DNA of 64,000 nucleotides from Sphingopyxis italica (GTDB taxonomy: Bacteria; Pseudomonadota; Alphaproteobacteria; Sphingomonadales; Sphingomonadaceae). The notes beneath the pieces are model-generated. The model was not told where the DNA came from and ran no database searches. It worked only from the letters and a program-made list of their open reading frames with translations. A program made the translations under genes and the position numbers. Of this stretch, positions 52,486-60,778 are shown piece after piece. The stretch covers positions 62,001 to 126,000 of the forward strand of contig NZ_JAATIT010000003.1 of NCBI RefSeq assembly GCF_011926545.1, written 5' to 3'. Positions within the stretch are counted from its first letter, which is position 1; each line of letters starts with the position of its first letter.

Positions 52486-53193
52486 ATGCATTTTCTATAT
52501 GCCGCCCACGTCACCGACGAACATCTGACGCCCGACCAGCAGCGCGTGCTCCGCGGCATTCGCTCGCCGACCATGGCGACGGGCGTCGATACGCCTTCGC
52601 ACAATAGCCGGGCGAAGGACTTCAACAGTGCGCAGGACTGGGTCACCGCATTCTTCGACAAGGGCGCCGAGGAAGTGCTCGGCTATTATGCCGACGACTT
52701 CGTCTGGGAAGATATCGAGTTCATGCAGACGATCACCACCAAGGAGGATCTCTACAAGGCGTTCGTCGTCTTCAACAATTCGGGGCCGGACTCGCCGTTT
52801 GGCGTCCACAAGTTCGAAGTGCTGAGCTACGATGGCGATCGCTGTCCTCGCCAGCACGCCCAGACGCGCAAGGGCCCGACGCCCGGCGAGTTCCCCGAGG
52901 ACGTCTATCGCCGCTACGCCGACAATATCTTTCTCGGCGCCGATTTCGAATATGACGAATGGGGCTATATGCAGTGGATATGGAAAGCCACGCATAACGA
53001 GGATTTCTTCGGCATCCCCGCCGCCGGCAAGACAACCTATACGCGCGGCACGACCACGCAATTCTACCGCGACGGCAAGATCGTGCGCTGCCGCACCCAC
53101 TGGAACTTCCGCGAGTTCGCGATGCAGCTCGGCGTGATCCCCAATCCCGATGAAGCCTGGCGAAACAACCCGGGCCTCGGCGAGCAGGCCTGA
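52486..53193 (+). CDS. NTF2/SnoaL-like protein with insertion
   Basis: A 235-residue protein. An N-terminal segment (MHFLYAAHVTDEHLTPDQQRVLRGIRSPTMATG) precedes an NTF2 domain (WVTAFFDKGAEEVLGYYADDFVWEDIEFMQTITTKEDLYKAF, FEVLSYDGDR, GYMQWIWKATHNEDFFGIPAAGKTTYTRGTTTQFYRDGKIVRCRTHW). It has about 35 extra residues after GDR compared with its paralogue at 45638. It is the first gene of a two-gene plus operon with the aldo/keto reductase (TGATG overlap). A hydrolase, isomerase or dehydratase role is possible. Confidence 0.8.
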   Translation: MHFLYAAHVTDEHLTPDQQRVLRGIRSPTMATGVDTPSHNSRAKDFNSAQDWVTAFFDKGAEEVLGYYADDFVWEDIEFMQTITTKEDLYKAFVVFNNSGPDSPFGVHKFEVLSYDGDRCPRQHAQTRKGPTPGEFPEDVYRRYADNIFLGADFEYDEWGYMQWIWKATHNEDFFGIPAAGKTTYTRGTTTQFYRDGKIVRCRTHWNFREFAMQLGVIPNPDEAWRNNPGLGEQA

Positions 53194-54239
53194 TGCGCTA
53201 CCGCCTGCTCGGGAAGAGCGGCCTGCGCGTGTCGCAGGTCGCGCTCGGCACCATGACCTTCGGGACCGCGGCAGACTGGTCGCGGCCCGAAGAGGAGTGC
53301 CGACCGGTGTTCGACGCCTTCGTCGAGGCAGGCGGTAATTTCATCGACACGGCCAACATGTACACCGGGGGCGAGAGCGAGCGGATCGTCGGGCGGATGG
53401 TCGCACCCGACCGCGACCGGTTCGTGATCGCGAGCAAATATGCCAACGCCGTGCCCGGCGGCGGCGACCCCAATGCCGCAGGCATGCACCGCAAGAGCCT
53501 CACACGCTCGCTAGATGCCAGCCTGAAGCGTCTCGGCGTCGACTATATCGACCTCTATTTCGTGCATTGGTGGGACTTCACCACGCCTGTCGAAGAGGTG
53601 CAGCGCGCCCTCGATGATGCGGTCAGCGCCGGTAAGATCCTGCACATAGGCTTGTCTGACGTTCCTGCCTGGGTGGTCTCGCGTGCACAAGCTTTCCACG
53701 ATTTGCGCGGACTGGTGCCGGTAAGTGCGATGCAGCTCGAGTATAGCCTCGTCCAGCGCTCGATCGAGCGCGAGCATCTGCCGCTCGCCCAAGCGCACGA
53801 TATCGCCGTCACCGCCTGGTCGCCGCTGGCCGGCGGGATTCTCTCTGGCAAATATACGCGCGGGACGGCGGGCGACGGCAATAATCGCATGGACAGCATG
53901 CAGCTCCAGCCCCTGGACGAACGCAATCGCGAGATCGCCTTGGCGCTCGACAAGATTGCGGACGGACTCGGAGCCACCTCGGGGCAAGTCGCGCTTGCCT
54001 GGATGATGGCGCGCGGCGTCATCCCGATCGTCGGCGCAACCCGTGCGGAGCAGCTGACGGAAAATCTGAGGGCGGTGGAGCTCGTCCTGAGCGACGAGAA
54101 ACTGGCAGACCTCGACGCTGCCAGCGCGTTCGACGCCGGTCATCCTTACAGCATGCTCGAATGGGATATGCCTATGGCGCTAGGCTATGGCGGCATGTTC
54201 GATCAGATTGACATCCCACGCTTTCCAGGCCGCCGCTGA
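53193..54239 (+). CDS. Aldo/keto reductase
   Basis: A 348-residue AKR with the catalytic tetrad segments: Asp and Tyr in FIDTANMYTGGESE, Lys in VIASKYANA and His in YFVHWWDFTTP, plus C-terminal cofactor region IPIVGATRAEQLTENL. It reduces an aldehyde or ketone with NADPH, or runs in reverse on the P450-derived alcohol. Translation is coupled to the upstream NTF2-like gene (stop and start share TGATG). Confidence 0.92.
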   Translation: MRYRLLGKSGLRVSQVALGTMTFGTAADWSRPEEECRPVFDAFVEAGGNFIDTANMYTGGESERIVGRMVAPDRDRFVIASKYANAVPGGGDPNAAGMHRKSLTRSLDASLKRLGVDYIDLYFVHWWDFTTPVEEVQRALDDAVSAGKILHIGLSDVPAWVVSRAQAFHDLRGLVPVSAMQLEYSLVQRSIEREHLPLAQAHDIAVTAWSPLAGGILSGKYTRGTAGDGNNRMDSMQLQPLDERNREIALALDKIADGLGATSGQVALAWMMARGVIPIVGATRAEQLTENLRAVELVLSDEKLADLDAASAFDAGHPYSMLEWDMPMALGYGGMFDQIDIPRFPGRR

Positions 54240-54527
54240 CCGGCAATCTCTCCGAACGCATTGCCGCTAATGGATGCTGAATTTGTTCCAAGACGCGCTG
54301 CTATCGCTTCTTCCCAAGTGCGGGCGCAGAGGCCGGTTGCAAAAAAGGCGGCCTAAAAGGCCGCCAGGTTTGTGATGAAGGAGCCCCTTCATCGGGTCGC
54401 GTCGTGCGACATACTCATTTGCGATCCGGTGGCGATAAAAATAGACAACCACTTGCTCGAATAATGCTCGAGTGATGCTGCAGCGCAACACGTAGTATCT
54501 CTGGATACTTTATGCCCTACCGCCGGG
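54240..54527. other. Intergenic stretch marking the end of the catabolic cluster
   Basis: No coding frame is convincing in these 288 bp. They hold the minus-strand terminator at 54341-54365, and local sequence is visibly AT-richer than the flanks. The repeated GCTCGA within CTTGCTCGAATAATGCTCGA at 54452-54471 has no obvious role. Confidence 0.5.
54335..54365 (-). terminator. Intrinsic terminator of the XRE-ImmA gene
   Basis: GGCGGCC-TAAAA-GGCCGCC forms a 7-bp stem; on the minus strand it is followed by six T residues. It lies about 160 bp past the stop of the XRE-ImmA gene and could also halt readthrough from the aldo/keto reductase side. Confidence 0.75.
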
Positions 54528-55682
54528 CTATTTGTGATCGTCCCGAATATCGGCATGGAGCCTTATGGGTACAACGCGCTGGTCGAGGTAGCCATGGTCG
54601 AGACCAGCAATCGCCTCAACGTCACGCAGGTTCAGGCTGAGCGACGCTTCGATCTGAGAGCGGCTGTGGACCCCATGCTCGACGAGCATGCGCAGACCCT
54701 CACCAAGCACCGTCGGACGATTGACCGGAAACATGTCGTCGAGCGGTTCGACCTTTCGGATCCGCTGCGCGTTCATCTGCCGAAACAAATAGGAATATTG
54801 GTTCTCCGACAAGATACCGAGATCGCGGCTTCGATATGCCATCGCCGCGATCGCAACGCCCCATCGGCTTTTGAGCGATTTGAAATAGGCGAGCGAACTG
54901 CCAAGCACCTCGCGGCTGAAGCTTTCGCGGGGAAGCAGGAAGGCGCTTGCGAAGCGGTTGGCCTGCTTCTCGATCATGTCGAGATTGGCACCGCTCACTT
55001 CGACGTCGGGATGCAACGCTAGGTGACCGAGTTCGTGCGCGAGATTGAAAAGATCGCGCGGACCGCTGACGACTTCCTCCGATAGCAGCACGATGGGACG
55101 GCCGCCGATCCAGCAGCTGACAGCATCCATGTCCTGGCAGCGCACGGGCTCGCGGACGATGAGAATACCGTTCTGCTCCATGATGGCGGCAAGGCCGCGG
55201 ATCGGACCACGGCCAAGTCCCCAATGATCGCGCAGCGATTCGGCAGCACGTTCGATATCGTCCTCATCGCCGCGCTCGAGATCGAATTCGAAGTCCGGGA
55301 AGTTCACTGCCGGAAGATCAATAAAGCGCTCGAGGAGCATGCCAATATCGCCAGCCCACTGCATGCGGCGTACGATACGCCGGCGCTGCTGCTGCTCCAT
55401 TCTTTTCAGGCTGCGAAAAAAGGGAGCGCGTGGCTCGCCGGGTCGCGATGGCACATTCGTGAAAAAGGATATCGGCTGACCGGTCTCGGCAATTATCCGG
55501 CTCATCGTCTCGCCGCCCGGCGAGGTCTGGCCGGTCTCGAACTGCGCGACCGCCTGCCGACTGACGCCAATCGCGTCAGCAAAGCTCTCCCCTGACAGCC
55601 CACGCGCTTCGCGGGCTTCCCTTATCCGTTCCGGAATCGGTTTTGCTCCGACCGAGGTCGGAGCGTCCTTGTCTTTGCTCAT
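54528..55682 (-). CDS. XRE helix-turn-helix regulator with ImmA/IrrE metallopeptidase domain
   Basis: A 384-residue protein. An N-terminal XRE domain (IREAREARGLSGESFADAIGVSRQAVAQFETGQTSPGGETMSRI, about 18-62) is joined to an ImmA/IrrE domain with the zinc motif HELGHLALHP around residue 215. Such proteins cleave or control a partner repressor in phages and integrative elements in response to stress. It is 14 bp downstream of the hypothetical gene at 55697 and one gene from an integrase, so it likely regulates the element. Confidence 0.88.
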   Translation of the reverse strand: MSKDKDAPTSVGAKPIPERIREAREARGLSGESFADAIGVSRQAVAQFETGQTSPGGETMSRIIAETGQPISFFTNVPSRPGEPRAPFFRSLKRMEQQQRRRIVRRMQWAGDIGMLLERFIDLPAVNFPDFEFDLERGDEDDIERAAESLRDHWGLGRGPIRGLAAIMEQNGILIVREPVRCQDMDAVSCWIGGRPIVLLSEEVVSGPRDLFNLAHELGHLALHPDVEVSGANLDMIEKQANRFASAFLLPRESFSREVLGSSLAYFKSLKSRWGVAIAAMAYRSRDLGILSENQYSYLFRQMNAQRIRKVEPLDDMFPVNRPTVLGEGLRMLVEHGVHSRSQIEASLSLNLRDVEAIAGLDHGYLDQRVVPIRLHADIRDDHK

Positions 55683-55696
55683 GTCGTCACCGGTAA

Positions 55697-56374
55697 TCAG
55701 GAGCCTTCGTCGGCACCAGAGCCTTCATCGTCGCGGCGCAATTCTTCTTCGATATGCTCGCGAAAGCGCAGTACCACCGAGGGAGCGGTAGCCTCCGGCG
55801 CCTCGACCGGATATTCGAACGCCGGGCCGAGGCGATTGAGGACGTTCGTGCGCGCCAGCCAGCTGTTACGGCCGGCCTCGGGCATACCCCAGCACAAGTG
55901 GGTGAGATCACGCCCCTCGGCCCCAAACGTCAGCCAAGCGTACATCTCGGTCTCCGAGGGCGCACGGAACGGCACGACTACAGGGTCGGGTTCGAACATG
56001 TCGAGCTGGTTGCTGAGGCGCTGGTCCTGGCGCGTCGGCGTTTCTTCGGGAAAAGCCACGGGACCATCGGTCCGGCAGATGTGCGCGCGATACACCCCCG
56101 AACGAAGCTCGACCCAATGCCCCCCGCCCAGCGGCATGCGCGTCATCTCGGAATCGAACGGGAGATCCCCTGCCCGGCAGCTTTGGTGGACATTGAAGAG
56201 CACTGCGGCGCGGCGAATATGGCCGCGAATATCGCTCCCGATCAGTGAATTGAGGAACGGCTCGTTGGCCATCACGTCGCCGGCAAGCATGATCGCCTGC
56301 GCAACGCAGCGAGCAAGCGCCGCATCGGCGTCCGGGGGAAAGGCCTCATCGAGTTGTTCCTGGAACGACGGCAT
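55697..56374 (-). CDS. Hypothetical protein paired with XRE-ImmA regulator
   Basis: A 225-residue protein I do not recognise. It has no membrane segment or obvious catalytic motif; notable parts are FNVHQSCRAGDLPFDSEMTRMPLGGGHWVELRSGVYRAHICR and an acidic C-terminus (EHIEEELRRDDEGSGADEGS). ATG at 56374 has AAGGA six bases upstream; a longer frame begins at 56422. The close spacing to the XRE-ImmA gene suggests the two form one operon, perhaps a toxin-antitoxin-like or stress-switch pair. Confidence 0.65.
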   Translation of the reverse strand: MPSFQEQLDEAFPPDADAALARCVAQAIMLAGDVMANEPFLNSLIGSDIRGHIRRAAVLFNVHQSCRAGDLPFDSEMTRMPLGGGHWVELRSGVYRAHICRTDGPVAFPEETPTRQDQRLSNQLDMFEPDPVVVPFRAPSETEMYAWLTFGAEGRDLTHLCWGMPEAGRNSWLARTNVLNRLGPAFEYPVEAPEATAPSVVLRFREHIEEELRRDDEGSGADEGS

Positions 56375-56428
56375 GCAATGTCCTTCTACGAGCTTCTGCA
56401 AGCTGTTTCCCGAATCTTTCATCTCGCG

Positions 56429-56444
56429 TCAAGTCAATTCTTGA
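56429..56444. promoter_or_regulatory. Palindrome upstream of the XRE-ImmA operon
   Basis: TCAAG-TCAATT-CTTGA is a 5-bp-arm dyad 55 bp upstream of the hypothetical gene start, the position expected for an autoregulatory XRE operator. Confidence 0.4.
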
Positions 56445-56566
56445 ATCGCCAACAACGGTTGAAACGAGCCACTCGGAGCTGCGTCTTGACGATCGATGGC
56501 AACCTCTTCCGCTCGCCGCGTCTGGAAAGAGACGCTGTCGCAGCGCCGTCTGCGTGTGCGAAGCGC

Positions 56567-57892
56567 CTAATATCGACCAATGGTGGTTCGGGAACGCTGC
56601 CAAAACACCTCGCGCCCCACGACCAAAGGTTGGGGCCTCGACGGCGGGACATTGCGTTGGGCGATCCTTGTTTGCTTTGCGATGGCCGGAAGTTGCTTGC
56701 CGCCATCTTCGGCGCCCTTCCCGTCGAGATGATTGGCCCAATCCTCCAGCATGCGGCGGCGGGGCGAGAGGTAGAGCGCGCTGTTGTATGCGCCGCGGAC
56801 CTCGTCCTCATCAACATGGGCGAGCGCCATTTCGATCCAGTCAGGCCGATAGCATTCGGCCTCATTGGCCCACGTCGACCCAAGACCCCGGAATCCGTGA
56901 ACCGTCTGTTTCCCGAGATAGCCCATGCGATAGCAGGCATAGATCATCGTGTTTTCCGAAATCGGCTGGCCCGGCTTTTCGCCGGGAAAGACGTAGCGAT
57001 CGTTCGATATGCGCTTGCGGCGCAGCAACATCTCGGAGACTTGCGCGGACAGCGGCACCAGATGTTCGCGCTCCATCTTCATGCGCTCGGGCGAAATGCG
57101 CCACAGCGCGTTTTCGGTTCCAAGATCCTCGAACTCGTCCCACTCGCAAAAGCGCGTCTCGCTCGTCCGTGCCCAGGTCAGCAAAGTGAACAGCATCGCA
57201 TCGCGCGTCGTCTCGCGCCGACGGCTATCCGCTTCACCATCATAGTTCCGGATCGCGGTCACCAGTCCGGGAAGCTCGGCGAGCGATACCCTCGCCCGGT
57301 GCCGGACTTTGGGCTTGGGCCTCAGCGCATCGTTGAGACTGAGCGTCGGATCGGTCTCCGCCCAGCCGCTCGCAATCGCGAACCGGAACACCTGGCTGAT
57401 GCCCTGCTTGAGCCGCCGGCTGATGTCGAGCGCGCCGCGTGCCTCGACCGCACGGATCACGTCCAAAACCTCCGGTGCATCGATCTCATCGATCGGCCGC
57501 GCGCCCAGAGCCGGAAAGGCGTCTCGCTCCATGCGCCGGATGACGCGGCTGGCATGGGCGGCATCCAGGCTTTCGGCACGATTGGCGTGCCATGCCCGTG
57601 CGATGGGCTCGAACGTCGTCGGTGCGTCAGGACGGGCAAGCGAGACTGCCGGATCGACGCCTTCCTTGAGCGTCGCCTTTGCGTCTTTTCTTTTCTGCCT
57701 CGCGGCGGCGGCGGCAACCTCGGGGTATTTCCCGAAATTCAGCACCTTCTCCTTGCCATCGAAATGATATTTCAGGCGCCAAAGCTTTGTACCGCCCGGT
57801 TGTACGAGCAGGTAGAGGCCCTGGCCGTCGAACAGCTTGTAGGGGCGTTTGCGAAGAGTCGCATATTTGATCTCGAGATCGGTCAGCGGCAT
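56567..57892 (-). CDS. P4-type tyrosine recombinase (integrase)
   Basis: A 441-residue integrase: N-terminal arm-binding DUF4102-like domain (LTDLEIKYATLRKRPYKLFDGQGLYLLVQPGGTKLWRLKYHFDGKEKVLNFGKYPEV), core-binding SAM-like region, and catalytic domain with Arg in TWARTSETRF, HGFRGLGSTWANE (HxxR) and the Tyr in VRGAYNSALYLSPRRRMLEDWANHL. ATG at 57892. It lies 190 bp from the 3' end of a tRNA-Met gene on the same strand, the usual position of a P4-type integrase just inside an element inserted at a tRNA. Confidence 0.93.
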   Translation of the reverse strand: MPLTDLEIKYATLRKRPYKLFDGQGLYLLVQPGGTKLWRLKYHFDGKEKVLNFGKYPEVAAAAARQKRKDAKATLKEGVDPAVSLARPDAPTTFEPIARAWHANRAESLDAAHASRVIRRMERDAFPALGARPIDEIDAPEVLDVIRAVEARGALDISRRLKQGISQVFRFAIASGWAETDPTLSLNDALRPKPKVRHRARVSLAELPGLVTAIRNYDGEADSRRRETTRDAMLFTLLTWARTSETRFCEWDEFEDLGTENALWRISPERMKMEREHLVPLSAQVSEMLLRRKRISNDRYVFPGEKPGQPISENTMIYACYRMGYLGKQTVHGFRGLGSTWANEAECYRPDWIEMALAHVDEDEVRGAYNSALYLSPRRRMLEDWANHLDGKGAEDGGKQLPAIAKQTRIAQRNVPPSRPQPLVVGREVFWQRSRTTIGRY

Positions 57893-58082
57893 TTTGGGGC
57901 TAGCCTGTAGTTGATACAGGGCGAATCTAGCCCCCATTTTTCGCAAAAATCAAATCGCTGCAGGCGGATTCAGACGGTCGCGAACGGACGCAATCGGCCC
58001 GCAGAGGACGCCAGAAATATTTGATTTTATTGCGAAAAAAGACATCGGCGGACGATGACGGACTTTTGTAGATTTTGGGTCT

Positions 58083-58105
58083 TGGTAGCGGAGGAGGGAC
58101 TCGAA
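58083..58105. other. Candidate attachment site at tRNA-Met 3' end
   Basis: P4-type integrases usually recombine within tRNA 3' ends. The integrase gene points away from this end and lies immediately beside it. I did not see a second copy of this segment elsewhere in the window, so the other element end is either outside or degenerate. Confidence 0.4.
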
Positions 58106-58159
58106 CCCCCGACACGCGGATTATGATTCCGCTGCTCTAACCTGCTGAGCTACTCCGCC
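58083..58159 (-). tRNA. tRNA-Met (CAT anticodon), probably elongator
   Basis: A 77-nt cloverleaf on the minus strand: acceptor arm GGCGGAG pairing with CTCCGCT (one G-U), D-arm AGCTCAGCAGGTTAGAGC, anticodon stem GCGGA/TCCGC around loop ATCATAA (anticodon CAT), T-arm GGGGGTTCGAGTCCCTC and encoded CCA. The first pair is G-U, not the unpaired initiator form, so elongator Met is favoured over initiator; the sequence is like elongator Met of alphaproteobacteria rather than tRNA-Ile2. Its 3' end probably served as attachment site for the adjacent integrase. Confidence 0.93.
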
Positions 58160-58220
58160 CCGAAAGGCCGCCGCATCGGGCGAGCAGCGCCTATAGGCAG
58201 GCTCTCCGCGCCGGTCAATA

Positions 58221-58850
58221 TCATCTGTGCAGACCCCGAAAACTGCGCGCGAAGGCGGGCTCCCACGGGCCGCCGCGATAGTGATGCGCCGCGAGTCCCT
58301 TGATCGCGAGTGGACGCGAGCGGAAACCGGACGCCAGTTCCGCGAGCAGCGCACGCGCTTCGGCCGCGGCGACCTTGTTCTGCACGGTGATGTGAAGCCG
58401 CGGCGTTCCCTGATCCTGCGCGGTCAGCATGCCGGCGAAATGATCGGCTATGCGCGCGCGGATCGCGAGCAGCTCGGGGCTCTCGATGCGGAAGGCGACG
58501 CCCTGTCCGAGCGAATAGACCTCGCGCAGCATCGCCGCGGGCGGCGGCGTATCGGCGGCGATGCGGCGGAACAGGCGATCGAGTTCGTCGAGGCACGACG
58601 GCGGCAGCTGGTGAAAGAGCGTGATATGCGCCGCGAGATAATTGCGTTCGGGCGGGAAGTGCGCGGCGCGCAGCGCGTCGAAAAAGCGCTGATCCGCCGC
58701 GCCCATCGTCGCGGTCGCGATGATGGGCGCGGCGCCAGTGGTCCGGTCGGGAGGGGGGAGGTCCGGGCCATCTGCTTCGAGAGGGGATGGGCGAGGCGGT
58801 TTCGGGGGAGATTTGCCATCGTCCACGGGACGCCCTTTCTCGATATCCAT
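58221..58850 (-). CDS. 2'-5' RNA ligase family protein (2H phosphoesterase)
   Basis: A 209-residue protein with the paired HxT motifs of 2H phosphoesterases, HITLFH and HITVQN, about 80 residues apart. The N-terminal 45 residues are proline-rich and may be disordered or an annotation artefact; ATG at 58850 is used, with a TTG at 58910 as a longer option and ATG of MGAADQRFF as a shorter one. The family acts on 2',3'-cyclic or 2'-5' phosphates of RNA; physiological role is uncertain. First gene on the chromosomal side of the tRNA. Confidence 0.78.
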   Translation of the reverse strand: MDIEKGRPVDDGKSPPKPPRPSPLEADGPDLPPPDRTTGAAPIIATATMGAADQRFFDALRAAHFPPERNYLAAHITLFHQLPPSCLDELDRLFRRIAADTPPPAAMLREVYSLGQGVAFRIESPELLAIRARIADHFAGMLTAQDQGTPRLHITVQNKVAAAEARALLAELASGFRSRPLAIKGLAAHHYRGGPWEPAFARSFRGLHR

Positions 58851-58936
58851 CCAATGCGCCGGATCGTTTCGGCGTTCCAATCGATTTATTGCGTCACAAT
58901 AATCGTGCAAAGCGATGAAATAAAATTATCCACGCT

Positions 58937-59689
58937 TTAGAGGCTGTTCCAGAAGGCGCGGAGCGCGGCGGCGACCTCGGCCGGACGCTCGGCGATCGCC
59001 CAATGCCCCGCCCCTTCGATGATCGTGAGCGGCGTGCCGGTGTTCGCGGCATAGCTGCGCGCGACCGACAGTTCGACATAGGGATCGCCCTCGCCCCAGA
59101 TCAGCGCGCCGTTCGCGGGCAGTTTCGGGATGTCCAGCGCCCAGTCGTGCGCGAAGCTCAGCCCCCTCGCCGAGCGATAGAGTTTGAGGATCGCGCGGCG
59201 CTTGTCCTTGTTCTTCCACTGTTCGGCCTCTTCGCGCGCGATGTCGGCGGGCATGCCCTGCACCGCGAGCCCCTCGGCGAGCTTGTCGGCCTTGCTCAGC
59301 GCCATGAAGATTTCGCCGAGGATCGGCGTGTTCCAGATGCGCGCGATGCGGTGGCCGCGATAGTCGGGATCGATAACCGCGTTCGAGATCGCCCAGCTGC
59401 GGATCAGGTCGGGGCGCAACATCGCAACGCGCTGCGCGATCAGCGCGCCCCAGTCATGCCCGACGATGTCGATCGGGCCGTGCGCGGCGACCAGGGCCTC
59501 GGCTTCTCCCACCGCCCAGTCGGCATAGGCTTCCTTGGTCGCGGCAAAGCCGGCGGGCAGCGGCGCCGTGAAGCCCGGAAGCGCGGGGACCGCGACGGGG
59601 GTGTCGCCGAGGTCGAGTTCGGTCAGGAGCGGCCGCCAGATCGCCGGGCTGTCGGGGACGCCGTGGATGAAGAGTTTCGCGGTGGTCAT
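58937..59689 (-). CDS. Alpha/beta hydrolase of the haloalkane dehalogenase/epoxide hydrolase type
   Basis: A 250-residue hydrolase. The nucleophile elbow reads GHDWGA, so the nucleophile is Asp as in haloalkane dehalogenases and epoxide hydrolases, not Ser. Oxyanion segment is IHGVPDSPAIWRPLL, the acid is in GEGDPYVEL and the His in GAGHWAIAERP. GGGAGA precedes ATG at 59689; MGDSM at 59701 is an alternative. Substrate cannot be predicted. It follows mltG by 26 bp. Confidence 0.82.
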   Translation of the reverse strand: MTTAKLFIHGVPDSPAIWRPLLTELDLGDTPVAVPALPGFTAPLPAGFAATKEAYADWAVGEAEALVAAHGPIDIVGHDWGALIAQRVAMLRPDLIRSWAISNAVIDPDYRGHRIARIWNTPILGEIFMALSKADKLAEGLAVQGMPADIAREEAEQWKNKDKRRAILKLYRSARGLSFAHDWALDIPKLPANGALIWGEGDPYVELSVARSYAANTGTPLTIIEGAGHWAIAERPAEVAAALRAFWNSL

Positions 59690-59715
59690 CGAATCTCCCA
59701 TTTCGCTTGGAACTG

Positions 59716-60654
59716 CTATTCCATCTCGCCCCGCTGGCGGCGGAGCGCATACCATTTCTGGACGTTCGCATTATGCTCCGACAGCGTCCGCGCAAAGACG
59801 TGGCTGCCGTCGCCCTGCGCGACGAAGAAGAGATAATCGTTCGCCTCGGGGTCGAGCACGGCGGCGATCGACGCCTTGCCCGGGTTGGCGATCGGCCCCT
59901 TGGGCAGCCCGGCCATGCTGTAGGTGTTATATCCGTTCACCGCCTGGATTTCGGAGCGCAATATGCGCCTTCCGAGCGGCTTGCCCTTGGTGACCGGGTA
60001 GATGATCGTCGGATCGGCCTGGAGCCGCATCCCGACGCCGAGGCGGTTGGTGTAGACGCCCGCGACGGTGCGGCGCTCGGCCGCGACGGCGGTTTCCTTC
60101 TCGACGATCGACGCGAGCGTGATCGCTTCGTTGCGGTTCTTGACCGCGGTACGCGGGGTGCGCTTGGTCCACAGCTCGGCGAACGCCTTGTCCATCGCCG
60201 CCTGCATCCGCTTCACGACCGCGGCGCGGGTCTCGCCGGTGGTGAAGGCATAGGAGTCGGGCAATATGCTGCCTTCGGCGGGCACCGGAATTTCGCCCTT
60301 AAGGCGCGGCTCGGCCATCAGCCTTTCCCACACCATGATCGAGGGCATGCCTTCGGGGATCATCACGAGCCGCTGGATCGTCTTGCCCGACTGGAACAGC
60401 GCGAGGATGTCGCCCGCGTCCATCCCCTTTTCGATCTTGTATTCGCCGGGCTTGATCGGCTCGTCCGAGCCGAAGAAGCGCGCCTGATTGCGAAAGCTCG
60501 ATGCCGAGACGAGCCCGGCGTCCTCGAGAATCTCTCCCGCCTTCGCGATGCTCGCACCCTGCGGGATGACGACCTCGGCATCCTTCGGCGCCCCCGAACA
60601 GGCGGCGAGCAGCAGGGCGAGCAAGGTGGCCAGCAGGAGGCGCCCGATTGTCAT
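59716..60654 (-). CDS. mltG: Endolytic murein transglycosylase MltG
   Basis: A 312-residue YceG-family protein. It begins with a short lipoprotein-like or anchor segment (MTIGRLLLATLLALLLAACSG) and carries the YceG catalytic block with Glu in LASIVEKETAVAAERRTVAGVYTNRLGVGMRLQADPTIIY. It cleaves nascent glycan strands in the periplasm. Location after fabF is the common alphaproteobacterial order. Confidence 0.92.
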   Translation of the reverse strand: MTIGRLLLATLLALLLAACSGAPKDAEVVIPQGASIAKAGEILEDAGLVSASSFRNQARFFGSDEPIKPGEYKIEKGMDAGDILALFQSGKTIQRLVMIPEGMPSIMVWERLMAEPRLKGEIPVPAEGSILPDSYAFTTGETRAAVVKRMQAAMDKAFAELWTKRTPRTAVKNRNEAITLASIVEKETAVAAERRTVAGVYTNRLGVGMRLQADPTIIYPVTKGKPLGRRILRSEIQAVNGYNTYSMAGLPKGPIANPGKASIAAVLDPEANDYLFFVAQGDGSHVFARTLSEHNANVQKWYALRRQRGEME

Positions 60655-60671
60655 GGAGCTCGCATCCAAAC

Positions 60672-60760
60672 CCGTTCGTGCTGAGCTTGTCGAAGCACTG
60701 TTCTTTCTTTCCACGTCGGAGAGGAGAAGGACGGCCCTTCGACAAGCTCAGGGCGAACGG
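60672..60760. repeat. Inverted intergenic repeat (dispersed sphingomonad-type element)
   Basis: Two 24-bp arms, 60672-60695 (containing GCTGAGCTTGTCGAAG) and 60737-60760 (containing CTTCGACAAGCTCAGG), are inverted copies matching at 22 of 24 positions. The core is a dispersed intergenic element familiar from sphingomonad genomes. It may form a hairpin between fabF and mltG. Confidence 0.8.
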
Positions 60761-60778
60761 AAGTCGGTGAGCGGCGCG

